A stretch of 64,000 bases of DNA from an uncultured bacterium (GTDB taxonomy: Bacteria > Bacillota > Clostridia > Christensenellales > HGM11417): contig CAJMQN010000007.1 of assembly GCA_905215695.1 (NCBI GenBank), forward strand, positions 1-64,000, in the 5' to 3' direction. The position numbers and the translations under genes were made by a program. Positions 42,370 through 50,432 of this stretch are shown one piece after another; the first letter of the stretch is position 1; each line of letters begins with the position of its first letter. The notes beneath the pieces were generated by a model. It worked only from the letters and a program-made list of their open reading frames with translations. It made no database searches and was not told where the DNA came from.

Positions 42370-45045
42370 ATGAAGACGAGAACAAAATGGTTGTATTCTC
42401 TGTGCTGTGCCCTCATAGCGAGTCTGCTCGCGCTGTTTTTGGTGTGCGTTGTGCCCCTTCAGAGGGCACACGCGGAGACCGAAGAAAAAGTTGCGGCGTT
42501 CGACCCGAACATTGCGGGGCATTTAAGTATCACATATGGGTGGGCAAACGTAGAAGTCAGACTGATATTTGCCCACCCCGTTGCGGAAGGAAGCAGCTAC
42601 AACAATTTTTTACAGCCCATTTCATGGCATACGGGCGCGGGCGCAAAGCCTGCCGAGTGGGTGGAAAAGGTGCAGTCTGACGGGTCGTATGCAAGCGCGA
42701 TGGACGAAATTCTCTTCGACGGAAAGTCTGTCCGCTATCATCTCGAACACACGACGATGGCGGGCGGAATCAACCCCGTTGACGCGACCTTTGTGGACAA
42801 GACGGTTCTTTTTATGATTGACAAAGGTCATTGCCCTCAAACGACTTCGCACACGATAACGTTTACCAAAGATTACGTCTTTCCCACCGGATATTCGTTT
42901 GCGAATGACACGACGATTCTTGTGCCCGCAGGGGGCGGCGATCTTGCAACGGTTGTCAACACAGGCGTTGACGTAACGCTTTCGAGTATCTCGAAGGTCA
43001 CGGAGGACGGGGAGTATTATGCCTTCGACGCGGCATTCAGCAACGCGCTCAATCTCATAGCGGCGCAGGATGTGACGGAGGCGCTCGCCGACAAGGTTTC
43101 GATCGGGAACAAGACGGTAGCGGAACTCAATGCAACTGCGGCGGGGAACGTACAGATCACCGCGGAGGGCACGACCCTTTCCTTCCGGGTGAAAAAGAGT
43201 GCGATAGACGCGCTCAAACTGACTTTTTCGGCGGGAATCGAGTTCCCTTGCGGCAACAGACTGGCGGAGGGCGTTTCCAAAAGCTATTCCTTCGGGTCGA
43301 ACTACTGGGTAGGACAGGAGTACGCCAAGGTGGAAAAAGTTGCGCCCATCGCGTTCAAGACCGACGAAGCCACGCACCTGACAATCTATACTAACGGCGC
43401 CAACGTCAATATCATGTTGCAGTTCGCTCACCCGGTGGTGGGAGAGGCAAATCCCGATAAGTACAATAACTTCCTTCAGCCGATGAGTTGGCATACGGGC
43501 GCGGGGGCGAAACCTTCCGAGTGGGTTGACCGAGTGCTTACCGACGGAACATACGATTCGGTCATGGATAAGATTCTCTTCAACGGTCAGCCTGTCCGCT
43601 ATCATCTCGAACACACGACGATGGCGAACGGAATCAACCCCGTTGACGCAAATTTTGTGGGTTCGGCAATCGGATTTATGATCAATACGCCCTACTACGG
43701 TCAAGGCGCGCATACGCTCGTTCTCAAAGAGGGACTCATTCTCCCCAGCGGCTATTATGTCGAGGAAGACATCGTCATTCTGTGTACGGCGGGAGCCAAC
43801 CTCGTGTTGAATCAGACGAGTTCCCTTTCTCTTGCCGAGACAGGCAAAGGCATCGCGTTTGCGGAAGCCTCAAAAATCACGGAAGAGGGCGATTGGTATT
43901 CCTTCGACGTATCTTTCAGCAACGTGCTCTTTATGGGCATGGGGCATAACGTGACGGAAACGGAGGTTTTGAGTCAAATCAAAATTGCCGGCAAGACAGC
44001 CGCCGAACTCGGCGCGGACGTTGAACTCTCTGCCTCCTATGCGACGCTCTCCGTGCGGATCAAAAAGACTGTCTTTGACAGCAATATGCGTATTTCCTTT
44101 TCGGCGGGGATTCCCTTCCCGAGCGGTAACACGCTGTCAAGCGCGGCGAACCGAACATATTTGAAAGATAAGGGCATTTGGTTTGCCGCGGTAGAGGATA
44201 TTGAAGTTTCCGGACTCGAGGACGGCGGAATGAAGATGTCCTACGGGGAGACCCGGGATGTCGTCGCGTCCGCATTGCCCCAAGACGCCGCCGTCAAAAA
44301 ACTGAGCTATTCCTCCTCGGACGAGTCCATCGTCGAAATTCTTTCCAACGGAAGAATGACGGCGGTCGGCGTCGGCACCGTCACAATCACCGTCGCTTCG
44401 GTGGGAAATCCGGAGGTGAAAGTCTGTTTCCCGGTGGTCGTCACCAAGATTCCGCTGACGAATATCGTGCTCGGACAGACTGCAAGCACGCGCCGGATCG
44501 GCGTAAATTTTGACATCGTCGTCAACTACCAACCCGCGAATGTCTCCGTAAAGGGCGTGACGTTCGAGTCCTCGAATCAGGCTGTCGCGGTTGTAGATGC
44601 AAATGGAAAAGTCACCACGGTCGGACCGGGCACCTGCACGATCACAGTCACCTATACGGACGATCCCTCCAAGACCGCGACCTACACGCTTACCGTCGTG
44701 AAGAGCGTGGCGAGTCTGGAAATCACCGAGCCGACGAAAGTCAGCTATGAGAGCGGCGAGTCCTTCGACGCGGCAGGACTCAAAGTCACCGCCGTGTATG
44801 ACGACGGAAGCAAAAAGGAACTTTCCGCATCCGAATACACTGTTACGGGCTACTCGGCTTCTACACTCGGGGAGCAAATCATAACCGTCAGCTATGAGGG
44901 CGTGACCGGCGAGTTTGTGGTAGAGGTAAAGCCGGCGACCGAAAAACCCGAAGAGAAGAAGGGATGCGGAAAATCCGCGGACGGAGCAATGGCAGCTATC
45001 CTCGCACTGGGCGTGGCATTGTTAACGAAAATGAAATTGGTTTGA
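42370..45045 (+). CDS. Secreted repeat protein with Ig-like domains and Gly-Cys-Gly tail (tail protein 2)
   Basis: 891 residues. Signal peptide about 1-36 (AHA-E). Two copies of a domain of about 270 residues follow (about 50-315 and 335-610). They share blocks such as NNFLQP.SWHTGAGAKP.EWV and VRYHLEHTTMA.GINPVDA, so the gene grew by internal duplication. Two BIG_2-like Ig domains (about 620-790) and one group-3 Ig-like domain (about 790-865, VSYESGESFDAAGLKVTAVY) come next. The end is KKGCGKSADG, a hydrophobic helix and KMKLV. Probably a surface adhesin or glycan-binding protein. Confidence 0.75.
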   Translation: MKTRTKWLYSLCCALIASLLALFLVCVVPLQRAHAETEEKVAAFDPNIAGHLSITYGWANVEVRLIFAHPVAEGSSYNNFLQPISWHTGAGAKPAEWVEKVQSDGSYASAMDEILFDGKSVRYHLEHTTMAGGINPVDATFVDKTVLFMIDKGHCPQTTSHTITFTKDYVFPTGYSFANDTTILVPAGGGDLATVVNTGVDVTLSSISKVTEDGEYYAFDAAFSNALNLIAAQDVTEALADKVSIGNKTVAELNATAAGNVQITAEGTTLSFRVKKSAIDALKLTFSAGIEFPCGNRLAEGVSKSYSFGSNYWVGQEYAKVEKVAPIAFKTDEATHLTIYTNGANVNIMLQFAHPVVGEANPDKYNNFLQPMSWHTGAGAKPSEWVDRVLTDGTYDSVMDKILFNGQPVRYHLEHTTMANGINPVDANFVGSAIGFMINTPYYGQGAHTLVLKEGLILPSGYYVEEDIVILCTAGANLVLNQTSSLSLAETGKGIAFAEASKITEEGDWYSFDVSFSNVLFMGMGHNVTETEVLSQIKIAGKTAAELGADVELSASYATLSVRIKKTVFDSNMRISFSAGIPFPSGNTLSSAANRTYLKDKGIWFAAVEDIEVSGLEDGGMKMSYGETRDVVASALPQDAAVKKLSYSSSDESIVEILSNGRMTAVGVGTVTITVASVGNPEVKVCFPVVVTKIPLTNIVLGQTASTRRIGVNFDIVVNYQPANVSVKGVTFESSNQAVAVVDANGKVTTVGPGTCTITVTYTDDPSKTATYTLTVVKSVASLEITEPTKVSYESGESFDAAGLKVTAVYDDGSKKELSASEYTVTGYSASTLGEQIITVSYEGVTGEFVVEVKPATEKPEEKKGCGKSADGAMAAILALGVALLTKMKLV

Positions 45046-45081
45046 GGATAGAGGAAAGCCTCACCGACAAAGGAGAGCAAC

Positions 45082-46593
45082 ATGAAAATTTCTTACAGGG
45101 AACTCAAAGACAAGATTTTGGGCTGCTGGTGGGGCAAGACGGCAGGGGGTACGATCGGAGCGCCGTTCGAATGCTATCGCGGGTGCAGGGACCTTGACTT
45201 TTATGTGCAGGACGACCCCAGCGGCGTGCCCAACGACGACCTCGATTTGCAGCTGATGGTTCTCCGCGCGGTGGAAAAGTACGGAAATCGTATCGACGCG
45301 CACATTCTCGCCGAATATTGGCTGACCTACGTCTCCACAAGCATGGCAGAGTACGGCGCGGGCAAGAACAATTTGCGGCATCAGCTCCCGCCCCCGCTCT
45401 CGGGTTCGTTCAACAACGTGAACAGGAACAGCTGCGGTGCGTTCATTCGCAGCGAGATGTGGGCGTGTCTGTGCCCGGGGAATCCCGACCTTGCCGTTCG
45501 CTATGCCATGGAGGACGCGATGATAGACCATGGCGAAGAGGGCGTCTATGGGGAGGTGTTCTGCGCCGCCGTCGAATCGCAGGCGTTTGTGGAGAGCGAT
45601 ATCCGCAAACTCCTCGAAAAGGGGCTTGGCTTTATCCCGGAGGACAGCGGAATGGCGCGGGGCGTGCGCTGTGTCATCGACGCTTACGACAGCGGGTTGA
45701 CGTGGAAAGAGGCTCGCAAAGTCGTATTGAAGACAGTGCCGGGCAGTTTCGGCATGTTGTGCGGCACATACCCGGGCGAGGCTCCCGAACCGGATATTCC
45801 GCCTGCCGAGCACGGCTATGACGCGCCGAGCAACGTCGCTTTGGGCGTCTTGGGACTCCTGTACGGAGAAAAAGATTTCGGCAGAACGCTCTGTCTGTCG
45901 GCAGGCTGTATGGAGGACGCCGACTGCACGGCGGGCTTTGCCGCGGCGGCGCTTGGAATCATCCTCGGTCACGAGAATCTGCCAAAAAAATGGATTGACC
46001 CCCTCGGACACAAAATCGTTACCTGGTGTCTGCGTATCGACAGCGACCTCTTCGTGCCGCAGACGGTGGAGGAACTGTCCGCGCGTGTGCTGCGCCTGAT
46101 TCCCGCCTTTCTCGGTGAAGAGATTGTCCATTACGGTGCGGAGGGGTTTGAAGTCGAAATCGTGAGTGCCTATACGCTCTTCCGTCATCCCGGCATGAGG
46201 CAGATTGGGGAAGGGGATTTCCCAAAAGTACTTGCGCGCGTACCCGATACTGTTCGGTATCGGGGTGTGCCCTTTGATACCTATGTACAGTACGAAAACG
46301 GTCCGACGGCGGCGGCAAATTCCCGCAAAAAACTGAAATTCTGCTTTTATAACAACATGCGCGAACAACAGTCGTTGGAGATGAAGTGGCATGTGCCGGA
46401 GGGCGTAACGATTTCGCCCGCGTCGTGCTGGGTGTCGCTGGATCAGGCGCATGGCGGCTATCCGGTGGCGGAGAGGGAAGTTGTCTTGGAGTTCGGGGAA
46501 CTCTCGAGCGCAAAACTCGATCTGTCCGTTGAGGTCATCACCAACGGTCGCTACACCAAAACCTTTATCCCGATTGTTTTGCTTGTCGAGTAA
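45082..46593 (+). CDS. ADP-ribosylglycohydrolase-family protein
   Basis: 503 residues, no signal peptide. The all-alpha ARH-like domain covers about 1-330. It has KILGCWWGKTAGGTIGAPFE, the metal-binding acidic cluster NDDLDLQL (51-58) and the second cluster EDADCTAGFAAAALG (near 285-300). A beta-rich extension of about 130 residues, not usual in ARH proteins, completes it. The family removes ADP-ribose from proteins, but members in sugar-use operons may act on glycosides instead. Last gene of locus 1, with AAGGAGAG upstream. Confidence 0.82.
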   Translation: MKISYRELKDKILGCWWGKTAGGTIGAPFECYRGCRDLDFYVQDDPSGVPNDDLDLQLMVLRAVEKYGNRIDAHILAEYWLTYVSTSMAEYGAGKNNLRHQLPPPLSGSFNNVNRNSCGAFIRSEMWACLCPGNPDLAVRYAMEDAMIDHGEEGVYGEVFCAAVESQAFVESDIRKLLEKGLGFIPEDSGMARGVRCVIDAYDSGLTWKEARKVVLKTVPGSFGMLCGTYPGEAPEPDIPPAEHGYDAPSNVALGVLGLLYGEKDFGRTLCLSAGCMEDADCTAGFAAAALGIILGHENLPKKWIDPLGHKIVTWCLRIDSDLFVPQTVEELSARVLRLIPAFLGEEIVHYGAEGFEVEIVSAYTLFRHPGMRQIGEGDFPKVLARVPDTVRYRGVPFDTYVQYENGPTAAANSRKKLKFCFYNNMREQQSLEMKWHVPEGVTISPASCWVSLDQAHGGYPVAEREVVLEFGELSSAKLDLSVEVITNGRYTKTFIPIVLLVE

Positions 46594-46611
46594 CTTTGCG
46601 AAGTTACAGTT

Positions 46612-46714
46612 TTATATTGCTCCCCACCCTATGGGACTCGTCCCCTTGTTTAGGCAAAGGGTTGGAGCGGAGTTAAAGAATAGAGACCGAAGGATTTTAT
46701 TCCTTCGGTCTTTT
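46612..46714 (+). repeat. tRNA-linked repeat, copy 2
   Basis: Resembles 33974-34077 throughout. Its first bases (TATTGCTCCCCACC) match the tRNA-Val 3' end, then GGGACTCG, GGCAAAGG, GGAGCGGAGT and the same GACCGAAGGA/TCCTTCGGTC terminator follow. No tRNA body precedes it. The two copies bracket the first glycan locus as imperfect direct repeats. Confidence 0.65.
46685..46714. terminator. Terminator between the ARH gene and the convergent AraC gene
   Basis: GACCGAAGGA-attttat-TCCTTCGGTCTTTT hairpin. Confidence 0.8.
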
Positions 46715-46746
46715 AATATTATAGTGAAAATTGCTGTCAGTTCCGC

Positions 46747-47622
46747 TTATGGAATACGTTTTGTGAGCCGATATTCGACGGGGCTCAAGAGGCGGTAGCG
46801 TTTAAAGACTTTGCTGAAATAGAGCGCGTCTTGAAACCCGACCGCTTCGGCAATCTGTTTGACGCTCAAATCCGTCGATTCAAGCAATTCGGTCGCTTTT
46901 TTGATTCGCTCATAATTGACATACTCTTTAAAATTTGTGTTGATATTTTTTTTAAACAGGGTGGAGAAGTAGCAGGGGGAAACAAAGAATCGTCTTGCGA
47001 TTTCGCCCGCACTGAGCGAAACTTCGAAAAGGTGTTCGTGGATATAGTCGTAAATCTGTTCAAAGAGTTCTCCGCTCTCATGCATTTGACTTTGCGGCAA
47101 ACTTTTTTCGGCAATCGTCGCGAAAATTGCGTAAAGGCAGTGCGTGACCGTAAAGACCTGCGAACGCTTGCTGCCTTTGGCGGCAAGCGCCTCTTTAAAG
47201 TAATGCAACGGGCTGGAATCGGGAAACCGAAGAAAGTATTGTTCCGGGGAAAAACCCAGCCGATTCAGAATATTTTTTGCGGCGATGCCGTTGAAGTTGA
47301 TCCAATAATACTCCCAATTTTTTTCTGCAAAGTAGTGAATATCTTTCTCGGAAGGAAGAATAAATAGAGTATTCCGTGTCATTTCGGTTCTCGTGCCGTC
47401 GAATTCGATGGAGCCTTTTCCCCGTTTGACAAAGTGCAGAAGGTAATACGGATATTTATTCGGGAACACTTTTTTTTCGCTGTGGTGCTCATAACCTACG
47501 TCGATGGGGAAGAGGTCTTTGGAAATCGTACTATTGATGTGAAAAAAGTCCAGATTGCCCTTCTGTACTTTTTCATAGCTCTCCCTGTTGTTGCGCAGAA
47601 TGATTTTTTCGTCGTTTTTCAT
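46747..47622 (-). CDS. AraC-family regulator of the second glycan locus
   Basis: 291 residues from the ATG at 47622; the frame is open upstream to 47733. An N-terminal cupin-like sensor (about 20-165) is followed by the C-terminal double helix-turn-helix (about 190-285: VSLSAGEIARRFFVSPCYFS, VKQIAEAVGFQDALYFSKVF). It is divergent from the oxidoreductase gene that heads locus 2, so it probably controls that operon. The promoter position predicts a leaderless mRNA. Confidence 0.87.
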   Translation of the reverse strand: MKNDEKIILRNNRESYEKVQKGNLDFFHINSTISKDLFPIDVGYEHHSEKKVFPNKYPYYLLHFVKRGKGSIEFDGTRTEMTRNTLFILPSEKDIHYFAEKNWEYYWINFNGIAAKNILNRLGFSPEQYFLRFPDSSPLHYFKEALAAKGSKRSQVFTVTHCLYAIFATIAEKSLPQSQMHESGELFEQIYDYIHEHLFEVSLSAGEIARRFFVSPCYFSTLFKKNINTNFKEYVNYERIKKATELLESTDLSVKQIAEAVGFQDALYFSKVFKRYRLLSPVEYRLTKRIP

Positions 47623-47628
47623 GAGATA

Positions 47629-47657
47629 ATTATAGATGAGAAGAGAAGTTTTGTCAA
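47629..47657 (-). promoter_or_regulatory. Promoter of the second AraC gene, predicts a leaderless mRNA
   Basis: Perfect consensus on the minus strand: TTGACA (47652-47657), 17 bp, TATAAT (47629-47634). Six bp separate the -10 from the ATG at 47622. No ribosome binding site. Confidence 0.7.
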
Positions 47658-47698
47658 CGGAAACCAAAATTATTCCATAACGTGTGAAAGTTTTTCCA

Positions 47699-47727
47699 TT
47701 GTATTTTGTTTCGGCTACCGCTATAAT
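47699..47727 (+). promoter_or_regulatory. Promoter of the locus 2 operon
   Basis: TTGTAT (47699-47704), a 17-bp spacer and TATAAT (47722-47727). AAGGAAGG precedes the ATG at 47779. The weak -35 fits a promoter needing an activator. Confidence 0.6.
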
Positions 47728-47778
47728 GAACACGTAACATGAAGATGGTGAAATGACAACAAGGAAGGTTGGACAAAA

Positions 47779-49065
47779 ATGGAAAAATTAAAAACAGTTT
47801 TGGTGGGATGCGGGGACAGATCTTGCGTATATGCGGAAGAGGGCGTCCGCAATCTCGGTCTCATGGAAATTGTTGCGGCGGTTGACCCGGACGAAGTGCG
47901 CCTCGCCTACGTACAGGAACGTTTCGGCGTAAAACCGGAGATGTGCTTTCGCTCCCAAAATCCCTTGCTCGAAAAGGGACGAATCGGGGATTGCGTCATC
48001 AACGGCACTATGGATCAGCTTCATATGGAGACGGCGGTCCCCTTTTTGAAACAGGGCTATCATATGCTTCTGGAAAAACCCATCGTAAATAACCGCAAAG
48101 ACCTTCTCGAACTCTACCGCATATCGAGGGAAAACGGCTGTAAACTCATGACCTGTCACGTCCTGCGCTATGCTCCGTTCTATCGCAAAATCAAGGAGTT
48201 GATTCTCCAAGGCGAACTCGGCGAAATCGTAAACATACGGACAGATGAACGTGTGGGCGTTTTTCACTCTTCCGTATCCTTTATTCGGGGGAAATGGAAC
48301 AGGGAGTCGGAGTGCGGTTCCTCCCTTCTGCTTGCCAAATGCTGTCACGACATTGATTTGCTTTGCTGGCTCAACGACGCGTCGAAGCCGAAGGAAGTGT
48401 ACAGTCAGGGCGGCAGAAATTTTATTGTATCGGAAAAGGCGCCGAAGGGCGCGGGAACGCGCTGTCTTGTCGATTGTCCCGAAGAAGTGCGCAAAAAGTG
48501 TATTTACGACGTACAGTCCATGTATCTTGACAACTGTATGCTTCCTTGGTATCCTTGGCAGTGCACGGGAAAAAATTGGCAGGACGTCACCATGGAAGAA
48601 AAGGTCGATTCTCTCAAGACCTACAATCCGCACGGCGTATGCGCGTATAAGGCGGGGGGAGACCTTGTTGACCATCAGAATGTGTCGGTAAAGTTTGAAA
48701 ACGGCAGCACGGCAATCCACTCGTTGATTTTGGGATGTATGAAGGCGGGACGGAGCATCTTTATCAGCGGAACGCTGGGCGAAATCGAAGGCAACGTGGA
48801 AGACGGTATCTTTTATCTCCGCAAATACGACAAGAAGACTTCGACCTATCTTGAGGAGAGCTACAATTTCAACGACACCAAGGGAGAGACGGGGGGGCAT
48901 TTCGGCGGCGACCGCGGATTGGTTTCGGACTTCTGCGGCATTCTGCTCGGGCAACAGCCGTCGGTGTCTTACACATCGATCGAAAATTCGGTCACAGGGC
49001 ATCTGTTGGTCTATGCGGCGGACGAGTCGCTGAAAGAGGATAAGACGATTTCAATGGAGGTATGA
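47779..49065 (+). CDS. Gfo/Idh/MocA-family oxidoreductase
   Basis: 428 residues. The N-terminal NAD(P)-binding Rossmann domain begins TVLVGCGDRSCVYAE, with LLEKPIVNN (the EKP motif) near residue 96. The C-terminal sheet domain has LLAKCCHDIDLLCWL. Several Cys (RCLVDCPEEVRKKCIYD) form a cluster near 228-245 that could bind metal and is not typical of the family. These enzymes oxidise or epimerise sugars and also catalyse unusual glycosidic bond cleavage. First gene of locus 2. Confidence 0.87.
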   Translation: MEKLKTVLVGCGDRSCVYAEEGVRNLGLMEIVAAVDPDEVRLAYVQERFGVKPEMCFRSQNPLLEKGRIGDCVINGTMDQLHMETAVPFLKQGYHMLLEKPIVNNRKDLLELYRISRENGCKLMTCHVLRYAPFYRKIKELILQGELGEIVNIRTDERVGVFHSSVSFIRGKWNRESECGSSLLLAKCCHDIDLLCWLNDASKPKEVYSQGGRNFIVSEKAPKGAGTRCLVDCPEEVRKKCIYDVQSMYLDNCMLPWYPWQCTGKNWQDVTMEEKVDSLKTYNPHGVCAYKAGGDLVDHQNVSVKFENGSTAIHSLILGCMKAGRSIFISGTLGEIEGNVEDGIFYLRKYDKKTSTYLEESYNFNDTKGETGGHFGGDRGLVSDFCGILLGQQPSVSYTSIENSVTGHLLVYAADESLKEDKTISMEV

Positions 49066-49067
49066 AT

Positions 49068-50423
49068 ATGGGAACGAAAGCAAAGAAACGGACGATTCTG
49101 ATTCTGCTTGCGGCATGGTGCGTCGCGGCGCTGTTTCTCCCCGCTCCGGCGCGGGCGGAAGAGTTTCGGGAAGTACCGCTCAAGTTTGCCGAACTGAAGA
49201 ATTGGGCGGACGGCGGAGACGGAAAAGAACTCAAAGTCTGCGATCTCTATTTTTCGAGGGACGTTCTGATGAAGGCGAACGGCGCCGCTATCGACTATCG
49301 GATCAACGACGGCGCAAAGTATCCCGATGAGGATTTCAGCTATATTCAGGACTATATTTTGCTCAACGGCAAGAGCGTAGCGGAAATCAACGAGAAAACG
49401 GATACGGCGGATTACGAGTTCAAGACCTTCCCGAGCACCGTCACCGGCGGGGACGCGAAATATTACGCCGTACCGGTTGTCATGTATGCGAATGCCCCCG
49501 GTCACGTTCAGATCAGAATTCACAAAAAGTATCTGGAAGATTCGAACGCGGGCGGGGAAATCACCCTACAGTTTAAGGAAGGATTGCGCGCGAAGGCGCA
49601 GGTTCCGAACGAGGGGGCGACGGAATACGAGACCGTCGAGTACGTGCTCGGGGAGACGACGACCTTTACGAAGGCGGCAAACGACGTCTGGAGCTGCGAC
49701 AGAGAGTTGGAGCCCTACGAAGCCCCCGAAGAAGTGATTGACCGCGCGGACATTGATTTTTCCAAGATTGAATACAGCGCGCTCTATCTCTCGAGCGTTT
49801 CGGACATTATCGAATACGGCTCGGCGGTTCCGGTCGGCGGACAGGCGCGAAAGGCGCAGTACTTCTGCGTTTACTTTGACCGTCCCATTTCCTATCAGTA
49901 TATCCCCTATGCGAGCATGGGAAAAAAGGATTTGAGCAATCTCGCGAAAAACCCGGGCAGCGGCGTCAGTCTGACGCAGGCGCAGGTGGACGCGATTTTC
50001 GACTATCGCATCGACCTCGCGGTCAACGACCATGTGAAGATTGACGGAAAAACGCTTCGCGAACGCAAAAAAATGGAAATGACAAGCCCGGATTCCAAGA
50101 TTTATATCTGTCTCGAGAGAGATTTCTTTGTACTCTATCTCACCGCGGACAGCGCGAATTGGCTCGACCCCGCTCTTCCGCATACCGTCGAAATCACCCA
50201 AGGATTCCGGACCCCTCTCTTCGGGGAACTGAAGGAAAGCGTCACCTTCTATTTCAATCCCGAAACGCGGAGCTGGAACGAAACGGATTATGATTCCCTC
50301 GAGGAACCCGTCTATGACTGGTCCGAACAGCAGACCTCGAGCGGCTGCGGAAAGGCGGACGCAACGGCGTCTCTCGTACTGATCCCCGCGCTCCTCGCGG
50401 CGGCATTCGTCATCAAAGGTTAG
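49068..50423 (+). CDS. Secreted protein with Gly-Cys-Gly C-terminal tail (tail protein 3)
   Basis: 451 residues from the ATG at 49068, 7 bp after GGAGG; the ATG at 49062 overlaps the previous stop but is too close to the site. Signal peptide 1-30 (ARA-EE). Two similar halves (about 35-195 and 220-400) share a pattern of a hydrophobic strand, a DYI(L)LNGKSVAEIN-like or DHVKIDGKTL block and an IRIHKKYL or ICLERDF block. Elements of that pattern recur in tail proteins 2 and 4. The end is SSGCGKADA, a hydrophobic helix and KG. Confidence 0.7.
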   Translation: MGTKAKKRTILILLAAWCVAALFLPAPARAEEFREVPLKFAELKNWADGGDGKELKVCDLYFSRDVLMKANGAAIDYRINDGAKYPDEDFSYIQDYILLNGKSVAEINEKTDTADYEFKTFPSTVTGGDAKYYAVPVVMYANAPGHVQIRIHKKYLEDSNAGGEITLQFKEGLRAKAQVPNEGATEYETVEYVLGETTTFTKAANDVWSCDRELEPYEAPEEVIDRADIDFSKIEYSALYLSSVSDIIEYGSAVPVGGQARKAQYFCVYFDRPISYQYIPYASMGKKDLSNLAKNPGSGVSLTQAQVDAIFDYRIDLAVNDHVKIDGKTLRERKKMEMTSPDSKIYICLERDFFVLYLTADSANWLDPALPHTVEITQGFRTPLFGELKESVTFYFNPETRSWNETDYDSLEEPVYDWSEQQTSSGCGKADATASLVLIPALLAAAFVIKG

Positions 50424-50432
50424 GAGGACGAC

